From: Earliella scabrosa
Lineage: Eukaryota > Basidiomycota > Agaricomycetes > Polyporales > Polyporaceae
Direction: 5' to 3'
NCBI GenBank assembly: GCA_022605405.1
Contig: JABYQQ010000012.1
Span: forward strand, 868,001 to 932,000
DNA length: 64,000 nt
Part shown: positions 52,867-62,503 of the stretch, piece after piece
Position numbering within the stretch: the first letter of the stretch is position 1
Layout of the letters: every line of letters starts with the position of its first letter
The notes under the pieces: generated by a model
Database searches by the model: none
Told to the model about the DNA's origin: nothing
Seen by the model: only the letters and a program-made list of their open reading frames with translations
Position numbers and translations under genes: made by a program

Positions 52867-54809
52867 TCAAAGACTCTGACTGCCGCTCGTTCCCACTTCC
52901 GCCTGTGTTCGTCGCTGGGCCTGATGATCATCAGCCAGACGGTCAATACAGTGGTACCGCACTCACCTCTTCGATTAGGTCCTGCTCAATGATGGGTAAC
53001 GTCTCGAGCGGCTCGTTGTTCGCGGTGGTGACCACCCAACAATTCGGCAGGTTATCGACGTGTAGGCAAAAGTCCTCTGGGAGATACTGCGCATGTTCCG
53101 CCTTGAAGTCTGCGCGGATCAATCGCTCCTCTAGGGAACCATACCAGCTCGTGAGCCCGACGATCTCAGCAAATGAACGAGACGCACCTTCTGCTATGGC
53201 ATTGAGCTGCGTCGTCATTGTCGCCACGATCTTTTGTGCGGTTTCACGATACTGATTGCGGCGCGCGAGCTCAAGGACCAGCTTGCTATATGCGTATCGG
53301 TACGAAGTGTACTTGTGGTGCAGCTCCTCCAATGGTCGCAGTTGCTCGTGTAGGTACGAGAGATGATCGATCGTTTCGTCCTGCGGAGTCTCGTCAGACT
53401 GATGTACCCACTGAGCAGGGAAGGTGCGCGCCTCGACGTTCTGCTGTCGTTCCAACATCTCCGTCATTATGTCACCGAGCTCGTCGAGGTCGGTAAGTGT
53501 GCGTCTGTGGATCTCAAGGTGCTCCTGGGCCGCAGTCTTCGCTGACAGCAACTGTTCACTGGAAAGCGTTGATAAGCCGTCACAAGCCGGTGTCTCACAC
53601 AGGCATGAACGACATACTGAAGTTCCTCGATAGACTGTAGGCCACTCTCCAGTTCTGATATGATCACGGGGAGCATGTCCGCATCATGGCTCATGCCTGA
53701 CGCGCAACCATTATTAGTCGGGAATATCTGGCGAGCACGGAGGGACGCTACTTACCGCGCATGTCCTCGTCCCCAAATACTTCTCCAGATTCATAGTCAT
53801 GGAAGGCATTGTCCATGTTGTTATAGTGATACACTAATGACTCTAGTTGCTCGGCCATCTTTGTCGATATAGCATGTTGCTCTGCAAAAATAGTGTTGAA
53901 CGAGGGCAGCGCGACCTCCATTGGCACCAGCTCCTTTATAGCGCCGATCGTGTTCGACAGGGACTCGGGGTAGTCAGAGGTCCTCGCGAGAATGTCCTGC
54001 GACGGTGCGAGTGTGTGTGGAAGGAATGGCAATTGAACAAACAAAGAGACGTACATCAAGCTCAAGCCGGTCCTTCTCGATAGTATCCAGCAAGTCCTCA
54101 ATCGCCCGCCCGTCTACGAAGTCACGAAGAGTCTTCCATCTGCTACGCTCTGCTCGCTTGCTCTTTCTCTCCAGCTTCCTAGCCAGAGGAGAACGATTAC
54201 GTATCGTGTCCGTAGGGCTCTGGCGCGGACTTCGGCTTGGTTGGGGTGGTCCAAATGGTGTGGTGTCGTCCTCGATTTGTTCACCGTCTCGTTCGTCATC
54301 CGAGTTGTTCTGACTTCCGAACGGAGAGGAGTCTGCGGAAACGGAGTGGAGATCGGGAGGCACAGTCTGAGTACCGAGAGACTCTAGCACGGCGTCGAGT
54401 GCGTCCGTGCGTTGGTTCCGTATATTGTCCCATTCCTACTGGAGCTCGACAACTACACGTGGTTGATACAAAAAGCGGACATACCTCCACCTGGTGTTCA
54501 AGCTCAGAACGCTTCTGTTCGATGCTCTTGGCCACCTGTGCCGCAAGCTATGTATGTGCGGCATACTCTCAGACTTGGCCGGTGCGATCAGAAACCACCA
54601 CTCACCTTCAGCTGGTCCAGAACCGCTTCAGACAACCAACGAACTTGGGCGTCCAACGCAAGCACGTCGACTGTCGTCTGCGCTGATGCTGAGGAGACCG
54701 CGTTGGCGCGAAGACATAGTTCTTCCCCCTGCCGTAGTGCCTTCCGGGACTGTAGAACGAGGGCGACAATGTGCGGTTGCTCTGCTTCTACGGGCGGCGA
54801 CTGAGACAT
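52867..54809 (-). CDS. ATG17: Autophagy scaffold protein ATG17
   Basis: Organises the Atg1 kinase complex at the pre-autophagosomal site. The protein is rich in predicted coiled coil and has the APG17-domain pattern: N-terminal LVLQSRKALRQGEELCLRAN, a Ser/Pro insert (about 54150-54390 on the minus strand), then HAISTKMAEQLESLVYHYNN with VFGDEDMRGMSHDADMLPVI, which match conserved fungal ATG17 segments, and a C-terminal long helical part including YRYAYSKLVLELARRNQYRE. About seven exons. The last intron has donor GTGAGT after LIEE, and the final exon ends GTSGSQSL. Coiled-coil proteins are hard to assign by eye, so another autophagy or microtubule adaptor is possible. Confidence 0.78.
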
Positions 54810-55109
54810 CGTTTGGTCGTTATATGCGCCTGGCGGCCGAGAAGTTGAAGAACAGAACGGATTCGAGCATGAAGGAGGTCGTCGTAGAGGATACCCGGGC
54901 CGTGTGAGTGGCACGAGGCAACGAGGCTCAGCGCTCAGGCGCGTCGCGTCCGTAACAGACATTCCGGCGTTCTCGGACATTTCGTCATCTGTACTGTCTG
55001 GAGGTTCTGGAGCACTCCGACTCGTCCTACACCACGTAGTACTCATGATACAAGCCGACGAGAGGCATCCCCGAGCACTCACACCCACGAAACTTGTGTC
55101 AAAAAACGT
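54810..55109. promoter_or_regulatory. 300-bp shared divergent promoter region (ATG17 / small mitochondrial gene)
   Basis: The two ATGs lie on opposite strands 300 bp apart. The sequence contains no coding pattern of its own. Whether ATG17 and the small gene are co-regulated is unknown. Confidence 0.45.
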
Positions 55110-55609
55110 ATGTTTTTCAGGATCCTAGCCCAACAAACTCCGCGCATGGGCAATGTCCAATGGCGCAGGCCAGCTCTGCAAGTTCGGGCCCAGGCGACGC
55201 AAAGGAAGGGTTCGGAGAACCCGGAGAGGGCCGATACATCAGCAAAGGTGAGTAACTGCCACCCAGATTCTGCACATGTTCTGACACGAGTTGAATATAC
55301 TACCAGCTGGACTCACAGGATGTGACTACCAAGCAATTGGAGGAGAAAGGCTTTCCCGACACGCCCTTTGCAGACACGATAGCAAACAAGAATAAGATGA
55401 CCATTGCGGAGAGGGATGCCGCGCTGATGAATAGCTGGAGGGAGCGTCAAGGCTCCTTAGCCAATGCAGAGTTCGAGGATGGAGAGGTTTCAGGGGGCTA
55501 TCGTCGAAATGTGGTACGTAGTTTCTTGTCCCAGCGGTGTTGTGCCATCGCTCACTAATTTGCTGTATTACTACACACGCAGAAAGCGAACATCTTCCGA
55601 TACATCTAG
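55110..55609 (+). CDS. Small protein, probably mitochondrial, function unknown
   Basis: Three exons (55110-55247, 55319-55513, 55583-55609), all phase 0, give 119 residues. The N-terminus MFFRILAQQTPRMGNVQWRR is amphipathic with Arg residues and no acids, like a mitochondrial presequence; RAQATQRKG follows. The rest is hydrophilic (EEKGFPDTPFADTIANKNKM) and ends KANIFRYI. No membrane helix is seen, and I recognise no named family. The upstream in-frame ATG at 55110 was preferred over the internal one at 55146 because of the presequence pattern. Divergent from ATG17. Confidence 0.6.
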
Positions 55610-55918
55610 CGACTCTCAGCTTCAGACTGTCCCTTTTTTCGCCGAGTCGTACTCTCCGAGTCAGGCTCGCGCGACACTCGTGAGATACATGCTCAACACT
55701 CAAAGCCCATGGTAGTGTTTCAATTCGGTGAAGTGGAGCAACGAACCACAACGCACGGGGTACCGCACGTTGGTCGTTACCCAGCTCCAGATCGTGTATC
55801 CAGAGTACCTAGGGATCAACAAGACCAGCTGGCAGCGCGTCTTGAATAATGTTAGCAACTTGCGATAATCCGGAAGTTAGCCGTGCCAGTGCAAGGACTG
55901 GAAAGATGGGTGCACTGA
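55610..55918. other. Intergenic flank left of the MITE
   Basis: Non-coding, 3' flank of the small gene. No gene seen. Confidence 0.4.
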
Positions 55919-55920
55919 TA

Positions 55921-55946
55921 CTGTAGAGTTCAGACCAAAGCGGCGC
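55921..55946 (+). repeat. Left terminal inverted repeat of the MITE
   Basis: 26 bp, matching 56150-56175 in reverse complement with no mismatch. Confidence 0.9.
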
Positions 55947-56149
55947 GTCACATGTCACAAGGACCCCATCCGCGCCGTATTGAGACACCGGTCACCGGTC
56001 ACAAGCGGTCAGAGCAGGCCAGAACTCGGAAAACTGGCGTCTAACATACCATATATGGCAATTTTTCGGCGCCTCCGGCGCGGGTCACACCCTTTTTGGG
56101 GTCGCGCCGCGCCGCTTTGGCAACTGCAGGTGGTCACACGTCACACCCG

Positions 56150-56175
56150 GCGCCGCTTTGGTCTGAACTCTACAG
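56150..56175 (-). repeat. Right terminal inverted repeat of the MITE
   Basis: 26 bp, exact reverse complement of 55921-55946, followed by the TA duplication at 56176-56177. Confidence 0.9.
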
Positions 56176-56177
56176 TA

Positions 56178-56501
56178 CTCACAATCGTAACTAGGCCCTC
56201 CCAGGGTTCTGACTGGTATGCGCAGGCCTCCAATGCGTGTCTCCGAGGATGCGTGACGAGAGTGGACACGCTCTCGTGACTGTGACTCGACGCGATCGCG
56301 CGCAATGATGCGACGAGAATGGTGGAGATTCACAGCGAGTGACAGCGATTCTCCTTCGTTTGGGGCACGCCTAAGGTTTGGGGCGCGTGCGCTGCCCTGA
56401 AGCTCCCCAGCGACCGCTGTTTGTCCCATCCTGAACCTCCACCTCATCCTGGACGACTTTCATCGTTCGTCCTACTCATTCACGGTCCTATCCATCCTGA
56501 C
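56178..56501. other. Intergenic region between MITE and next gene
   Basis: Upstream region of the interrupted gene at 56502; the insertion end lies 326 bp before its ATG, so the MITE is in its probable promoter. No other feature found. Confidence 0.4.
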
Positions 56502-58201
56502 ATGTCGATGGCATCCTCGGCTAGCCACTCAGCGTCCTCTCGCCTCGTAGCCCTACGCTTCACTCCAGAACAGTATCACAAATCGGTGGTTCAGGCGCGC
56601 ACGCCGCGATACCCGTATCACAGCAGCAACATCGAGGATATCGACCCCTCCAAGAAGCAGGCGATTGTCGTTCGTGGTTATAACGCGGACGCAGTCGAGG
56701 CGATCAAAACAGCTACTGGTGGGGAAGCAGACGTAGTAGATGCCTTGTACATCGTTGGAAGAAATTTGGTAAGAGTTGGTTGAAGAGCATATGACCAGAT
56801 CTGATTTGATTGGCACTCAGTGGACCGTCGTAGAGCAAATCGAAGACCGCCTTCTCATACCGTCTGCGGGGAATTGGGTAGGTCACCTCAACTATTCTAT
56901 GGGTCCTTGTCGCTCATACCTCTCACAGCGCCTGACCACTAAAGGAGGGGTCAAAATCCCGCAGGATACCCTCATATAAGGCTACACTTCCGCTAAAGCG
57001 TCCCCGAAACCCCTTGGTATGAGTACTATCTCGCAGACTAATGCAATCGTAGTACTTGGTACTGATCACACGTTGATGTAGAGCTCCTCCTCATCCCGGA
57101 AACTGCTACGAGCTTCTATCTTTCCGGGCATAAGTATATGCGCCAATGGAAGCATCTCCAGCCCGCCAGGCCTGCTGTGGGAGGTGCCCTCGACGCCCTT
57201 GGGAACGCCCGGGCCGTCTTCAACCTCCTTTCCCCCGCGCAAGACCCATATTGGTCTCGTTACATTGCCCAGCGACAGGATGCCGAGTGGACCTTCGCGC
57301 GCATGCGGGAGCGTCTGTGGTCTGAACTTACCATTGATCCCTTCATGCACAAGATCAGGAACGGAATCGACTGCATACTTGAGGGGACGGCCATGACAAA
57401 GGAAGAGCAGGCCGCTGTTGCAGATGGCGTCCTCCCTCAAGGTCTCGAGGTGTGGGATGACGGCTTCGACGGGGTAGACGTACGTCTAGTGCATTGCCAT
57501 TCTTGAGGGTCCTACATTGACAGCCGGGCGGGTAGCTCACAGACGTCAAGGCCTTCACCCGCATCTTCTCGCCCACACGCCCGACCATGGTCGACGTCTT
57601 CCTCCACTACCCCGCGCGCTTCAATTGCAAGGTCCTCTATCGTATCCATGACCCTGTGCCCCCGGCCGACGAACGCCTCAAGATCTTCCACATCCGCAGC
57701 GCTGAGAAGGTGCAGGCGGGCCAGAACGGCTGGCGCCTGCTATTCGACGTCAGCATCGACGAGGTTCGGTGCAGGCGCGGACGTGGATACAAGGACGTCG
57801 AGCGGGACACCTGGAGCCTGACCGCTGCTCATGCGGAACGTCTGCGCGACACCCTCTTCGGCACACTCGCTGACAAGGTCCCGACGCTACAAGCTGTCCT
57901 CTTCGTCCTGGCCTCCGTCGGCTTCCACATGGAGATGCGCGATCCCGAGAAGAAGTACAGCGAGGACGGGTTCGCGTACGTCGAAGGACCGGACTGGAAG
58001 ATTGGCAAGTGTGGGTGGATTGGCACCAACCTGCGCGCGGCGTGTGGTGTGCCTTTCCCCGGGGAGCAGGCGAAGACGAATGTTGTCGTCGAGGACGACA
58101 GTGACTACGGGCGCGACGACTACGATGACGACGAGAACGACGGTTACTATGACGAGGATGACGAGTACCCTCGTGGAGGCATGATTTTCCCCGCTCACTA
58201 G
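56502..58201 (+). pseudogene. Uncharacterised protein gene interrupted by an in-frame TAA
   Basis: Read from the ATG at 56502, exons with GT..AG introns give an N-terminus (SSRLVALRFTPEQYHKSVVQ), then DALYIVGRNL, WTVVEQIEDRLLIPSAGNW and RLTTKGGVKIPQDTLI followed by TAA at 56977-56979. Beyond the stop the same frame continues (GYTSAKASPKPL) to a GT donor and, after a 65-base intron, to ELLLIPETATSFYLSGHKYM and a long coding region to 58201 that ends in an Asp/Glu/Tyr-rich acidic tail (NDGYYDEDDEYPRGG). So only one codon blocks a continuous gene. Options are a real nonsense mutation, a wrong splice choice by me, or two genes (the second starting near 57138). No domain was recognised. The MITE lies 326 bp upstream. 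Confidence 0.55.
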
Positions 58202-58374
58202 GTTTCTTAAGCGCATATAGTCAAGTTTCCCTTTGCAAGTAAGATATGTTCGCTTCGTAGACTCGTTTGCATGTGTATCAATGTTGCTGCTAGAGTATGG
58301 TAGCGGTTCTATCGCGAGGCCGAGACATGATGGATATAGTATACAATGCGGTCCACCGTAACATGAAGTCGGAA

Positions 58375-60767
58375 TCAAAAAGTGACCTGCTCGTGCTGTG
58401 CACCGAGCTCGGGGCCAACTCTGGCGGGTTCAGCATCTGCGTCGTTTTCAGCATCTCGCGCGTATATAGTGCAATGAGTGAATACGCACCCGCTACTGCC
58501 TCTGCATCGCAGACCCACAGCCTGGCAACAGTCGGGTCATGGTCGCTCGCCCTCTCCCCAATGCTCCCCGCCCATGTGTTCACATGGACATGTTCGACCT
58601 CGCCCCCGCGCTGCGCAACTGCGTCGCTCACGAACATGTGGTCGATCTCCTGCGCGTGCTGGTCGTACGCGTACGTGTAGCGCTCTGCGGGCGGCACATC
58701 CCCGACGTCGTTCATGTCGTGCAGGACCGCCGCAAGCGGGCGGAGGACGGCGCGCGTCGCCGCGTACTCGTTCATGTCGCCCGCGACGATGATGCTTGCG
58801 GAGGGCGAGAGGGATAGGATGGAGTCGACGAAGTGCTGTTCGAAGTGTGAGTATACTGAGACGCAAGGCGTAGTATGTGCGACGGAAGACCTACTGCTGT
58901 GACGTTAGCCTGGCTGGTGCGTCTCTCCGACCCGCCGTTGACGGGTGGACGGGCGTCGCCTCGCGCGGAGGAGCTGTCGCGCTTGGAGCTGAAGTGCACG
59001 TTGACTGTGAAGAAACGTGCGCCGGATGCGGTCTCCCATGCCGCTGCGAGGGGCTTGCGAGTTTCCTCCCATGCGGAGTGCATTGGGTCTATGCGTCCAG
59101 GGTTGTGGCTGAAGCGACATGACCTCAGCTGTTGATACCTGGTCAGATAGAGTAGATGATAAAGCGGACTGACCTGAGCTCAATGTCGCCGAATTGATTC
59201 ACAAAAGGCAAGGTCGAAATTGTTGCATTTCCGGCGGTACCAAACAGCAGAGAAACCTTCTCTGGCCGCCATCTGTCAATGATGTCAGCCTCTTCTGTGC
59301 TGTGCAGTCGTACTAATCGTAGCCATACAGATATGCCACGCGAATATTCCCGCCAGGCTGACCGCCGTCCTTGTTGTCTTCCGGATCGATGTTGACGAAG
59401 TTGTAGTGGACGCCGCCGCTCGCCTTCTTGATCGCATCTGCAAGAGCTTTGAGCGTCTTGTTAGCAGAGACGACGCCGTTGTTGCGCGAGCCAGAGTCGT
59501 CCTGTATCTCCTGAACGAAAAGGATATCGGGCGTGTGGAGGTAATCGGCAATGTGGGCTGCAATCTTGGGAATGTGGTGCGAACGGGGCGACATATTCTC
59601 GACCTGCGGAGCGCAAGGTGCCATCAGCGATGCACTCGGTGTATGGTGAAGAAGACTGCCCCATACATTGTAGTCTCCAATTCGGAGCTCGCAGGGATGG
59701 AATGTTGCATTGAGAGAGGAAGGTGGGACTTTGGAGTCGGGCAAGTCGAGGATCGCTGGAGCCGTGAGGGGTAGGATGTAGTAATTTCCGTACTGTGTTG
59801 ATCAGAGTATGGAACAACCGACTGGTCAGTCGCCAGCAAGTCGGCCCTGAGCTGTAGCCATCATACCTGATAGGTCACAATCCCTGTGATGTCGGTGAGC
59901 CGTGTGCCCATAACTGGCTTTGGAATACGGGTGCCATCCAGAGGTCTTCCGATGAGGATTGCCTCAGGATGCGCTGGGGGCATGTCATCATCTGGCATCC
60001 GAGAGCGTCAACTGCCGCTCATATGTACAGTTTAAAGTTTCACTTACCCACTGAATAGATAGTCAGTCCGCCGCGTTCGTTCTTCCCGGTGGTCGGCCAT
60101 GCACCGTAGACCCAAACGGACCCGAACCTATCGGGAAAGTTCACAGCAGTAGGCGATCTGACAGTGACAAGCTGCCCTTCAAGACTTTCCCAGAAGTCCA
60201 AGCCATATTCATCCGGACGCAGGGTGGCATTCACAGACTCCAGGAGAGTCACATTGTTCGGGATCGAGAGCCACCCGTCTCGACCGGCGTCAAGCGAGGA
60301 GAGCTGGTTGTTCGGGGGCTTGCGGTCAACCCCTAGAACGAGTGGAGAAACCGAGTGGCCACTGGAAATGGTGGTTACGGCACTGAGGTAGTCAATCTCA
60401 GTGAGGAGTAGGTCGTTCGGCGCCCCTCGGTATTCGGCCACTCGGCCAGATATCGAGATAAGGTCGCCTACGTTCGTGAATCTAGTGGCCGCGCCGCCAT
60501 ACACACGCAAACCACTGGAGGCGCGCGGGTCTTCGGAGCGTTCTCCTTGTATCCAGATACCATATCTATCCTGTACGAAGCTCAGCGCAAAGACAAGTAG
60601 GGGGCAATAACACTGCTTACCTTCCCAGTGACGATTCCAGTCACGTCGTGAACGAACTGGCCGGTCAAGGGTGACTGGAAGGATATGCCTTGGATATCTG
60701 TTATCTTTGTTGCCCATGCCCTCGCTGTGAGCAAGATTACTGCAGCTGCAAAGGCGCTTCGTGACAT
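58375..60767 (-). CDS. Secreted endonuclease/exonuclease/phosphatase-fold nuclease
   Basis: Predicted extracellular or cell-wall DNase. Residues 1-19 (MSRSAFAAAVILLTARAWA) form a signal peptide, followed by a beta-rich N-terminal region containing HDVTGIVTGK and DRYGIWIQGE, of the type found before EEP domains in bacterial and fungal secreted nucleases. The catalytic domain shows DILFVQEIQDDSG (catalytic Glu), FNPGRIDP, VAGDMNEY (GDxN) and ERASDHDPTVARLWV (SDHDP). About seven exons. Divergent from the LysM gene. The stop is ambiguous: an intron near the end (GTGCGT..CAG) gives a finish EQVTF at 58375, while reading through gives a finish at 58290. The substrate (DNA or RNA) is not visible from sequence. 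Confidence 0.87.
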
Positions 60768-61174
60768 TGCCAGTCAATGCGTTGGATAATGTGTAGTCTT
60801 GTGTAGTTTGCCCGAGTCGTATCGGGGTCAATGTAGTTCAAGCAACGACGCCTGGTTTGGAGTTGTGCCACCCTGCCAGTGAGTACGAGTCGCTACTCGT
60901 GGAATGGTGGTGCGAGATAGAGAAGCTTTGGTAATGGGAGAGTGGTTGAGGGCTTTTATAGCCAAAGAATCCGTAACCAGGCCGTCCTCGCGTCGAGGGG
61001 CAAGAACAAAGGCGTGTGGAGTGGCTGCAACGCGTCGAGGGCGAAGAAAGCAACCCCAGTTTGGCAGCCACGTTCTCGATCGCCGTGCCCGATGAGATCT
61101 CTGCACAGCCACATTCACTGTGCGTCCGCGGCGACGCCGCCGCGACGGCTTGCTCAGCCGCACTCTCTCCTCTC
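60768..61174. promoter_or_regulatory. 407-bp divergent promoter region (nuclease / LysM protein)
   Basis: Contains TATAAAA on the minus strand at 60954-60960, 187 bases upstream of the nuclease ATG, a good match to a fungal TATA box. No clear TATA box is seen on the plus strand for the LysM gene. Confidence 0.5.
60954..60960 (-). promoter_or_regulatory. TATA box of the secreted nuclease gene
   Basis: TATAAAA on the minus strand, the strongest TATA match in the window; regulated secreted proteins in fungi often have one. Confidence 0.55.
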
Positions 61175-62317
61175 ATGCCGCCCATGCCCACCGCCGTTGC
61201 GCTCTGCCTTGCTTGCTCCGCTTCGCTCCCACCCAGAAAGGACGACACACATGTCTTCCGCACGCCGTGCTGCTCTAGACCAATATGCCCTCGTTGTATC
61301 TCTACGAATCCCCGCCTCGCTCGCTATAATCCGTGTCTCCGATGCCTTGCCGGAGTCAAGGCTGTGAGCTCACGGGGGCTCGAAGCTCCTTCGGGAGTAG
61401 CGGGTAATCAGGCAAGTGCAAGGACAAACATAGATGGTTCTATCCGAGATGAAGACATCTTCGTGGTCGAGGACGAGGACGACTCCGATCTGGAGACGGA
61501 GGAGGGTGAGACTCCATCTCACGGAACGCAGCATCCGCACGCTTCCTCGATATCCCAGCTCGATGCCTCTGCGGCACAAGAACAGAAGGATAGAAGTACT
61601 TCCTCCGAGTCGAGTGCATCAGACGAGGCTCACACCCAGAGTCCATCGGGCACGCCTTCCAAGTACTTCATCCGACCGGACGATACACTGCTAGGTATCT
61701 CACTCAAGCTCGGCATAGACGTACGTGACCACTCCTTATCATCGAACCCGATGCTGGTCGATGCTGAAGACCAGCAGAGCCGCGTTTTGTGTCGCCTCAA
61801 TAACCTCCCCGTTTCCACATTACGCACAACCCCACACCTCCTGCACACTCGTGCCTTCCTCATCCTCCCACCCTCCGCACGCACTCTTCCTCCCCTGACC
61901 CCAGAGGAGCAGGCTCTCGACGAAGAGCGCAGAGCACGTCTGGCCATTGAACGGGCGGAGACGCGCTTTCAATCCATGACCAAAGAGACCGACCGCGATG
62001 TCGCGAAAGCGTACGTCGCGCTGGCTGGCCTCCCCGACGGGGATATCATGAAGGAGCACGAGAAAGAGACGGCCAATGGGCTGAGAAAGCGTCGCGTGCG
62101 CACGTCTGAAGACGGGCTCGGGGAGAGCCGCCTGGAGGAACGCGCAATGGACCAGTACTTTGACGATGGAGACTGGGAGTCGCGCGAGCGTGCAGAGGGC
62201 AGGAAGGCCGCACTTCCGCCTTTCCCGTACTTCTCCCAGTCATCTGCATCCAGCTGTGCACTGGAGAAGATGCCTGCACAGGATGGTCAGAAGCCATGGT
62301 GGCGCTGGCGCAGTTGA
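61175..62317 (+). CDS. LysM-domain protein with an N-terminal Cys cluster, intracellular
   Basis: 361 residues with one intron (57 bp, starting GTACGTGACC, at about 61722-61778). The N-terminus has eight cysteines at residues 11, 14, 32, 33, 38, 41, 54 and 57: CLAC, CC, CPRC and CLRC, a zinc-finger-like set. An acidic linker (DEDDSDLETEEGE) follows. The LysM motif reads YFIRPDDTLLGISLKLGID and continues LCRLNNLPVSTL, ending LHTRAFLILPP. Downstream is a charged helical region (ERRARLAIERAETRFQS). There is no signal peptide, so, unlike secreted LysM effectors, this one is likely intracellular, as are LYSMD1/2 in animals. The single intron is a multiple of 3 and has no stop, so unspliced RNA would also be read through. 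Confidence 0.78.
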   Translation: MPPMPTAVALCLACSASLPPRKDDTHVFRTPCCSRPICPRCISTNPRLARYNPCLRCLAGVKAVSSRGLEAPSGVAGNQASARTNIDGSIRDEDIFVVEDEDDSDLETEEGETPSHGTQHPHASSISQLDASAAQEQKDRSTSSESSASDEAHTQSPSGTPSKYFIRPDDTLLGISLKLGIDVRDHSLSSNPMLVDAEDQQSRVLCRLNNLPVSTLRTTPHLLHTRAFLILPPSARTLPPLTPEEQALDEERRARLAIERAETRFQSMTKETDRDVAKAYVALAGLPDGDIMKEHEKETANGLRKRRVRTSEDGLGESRLEERAMDQYFDDGDWESRERAEGRKAALPPFPYFSQSSASSCALEKMPAQDGQKPWWRWRS

Positions 62318-62503
62318 GCTCGATACGCATGTACTATCTGCCGGAGGACTCAGATGGCTGTAGACATAGTCGTGTAGCAGTAGCGATACAATGTAGAAGT
62401 CCAGGACCACACTATCGACACAGGAATGTATGTATGCTTATGTACGCGTGGATCTATATATGCGTCCAATTGAGAGACGAAAGACAAGACATTAGAGGCT
62501 GAC

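Larger units (their letters stand above)
55921..56175. mobile_element. MITE with perfect 26-bp terminal inverted repeats
   Basis: A 255-bp element bounded by identical inverted termini: 55921-55946 (starts CTGTAGAGTTCAGACCAAAG, then CGGCGC) and its exact reverse complement at 56150-56175. It is flanked by TA on both sides (55919-55920 and 56176-56177), the duplication left by Tc1/mariner-type transposases. The interior has no open frame and carries GTCACA-type sub-terminal repeats on both sides, plus a copy of the inner 12 bases of the right terminus at 56109-56120. It is therefore a non-autonomous DNA transposon. The perfect match of the ends suggests recent insertion. Confidence 0.85.

Noticed and set aside
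56502..58201. Splicing that would skip the TAA using the GT in GGGGTCAAAATCCC
   Set aside because: The intron would be only about 32 bases, too short, and its phase does not match the following exon.
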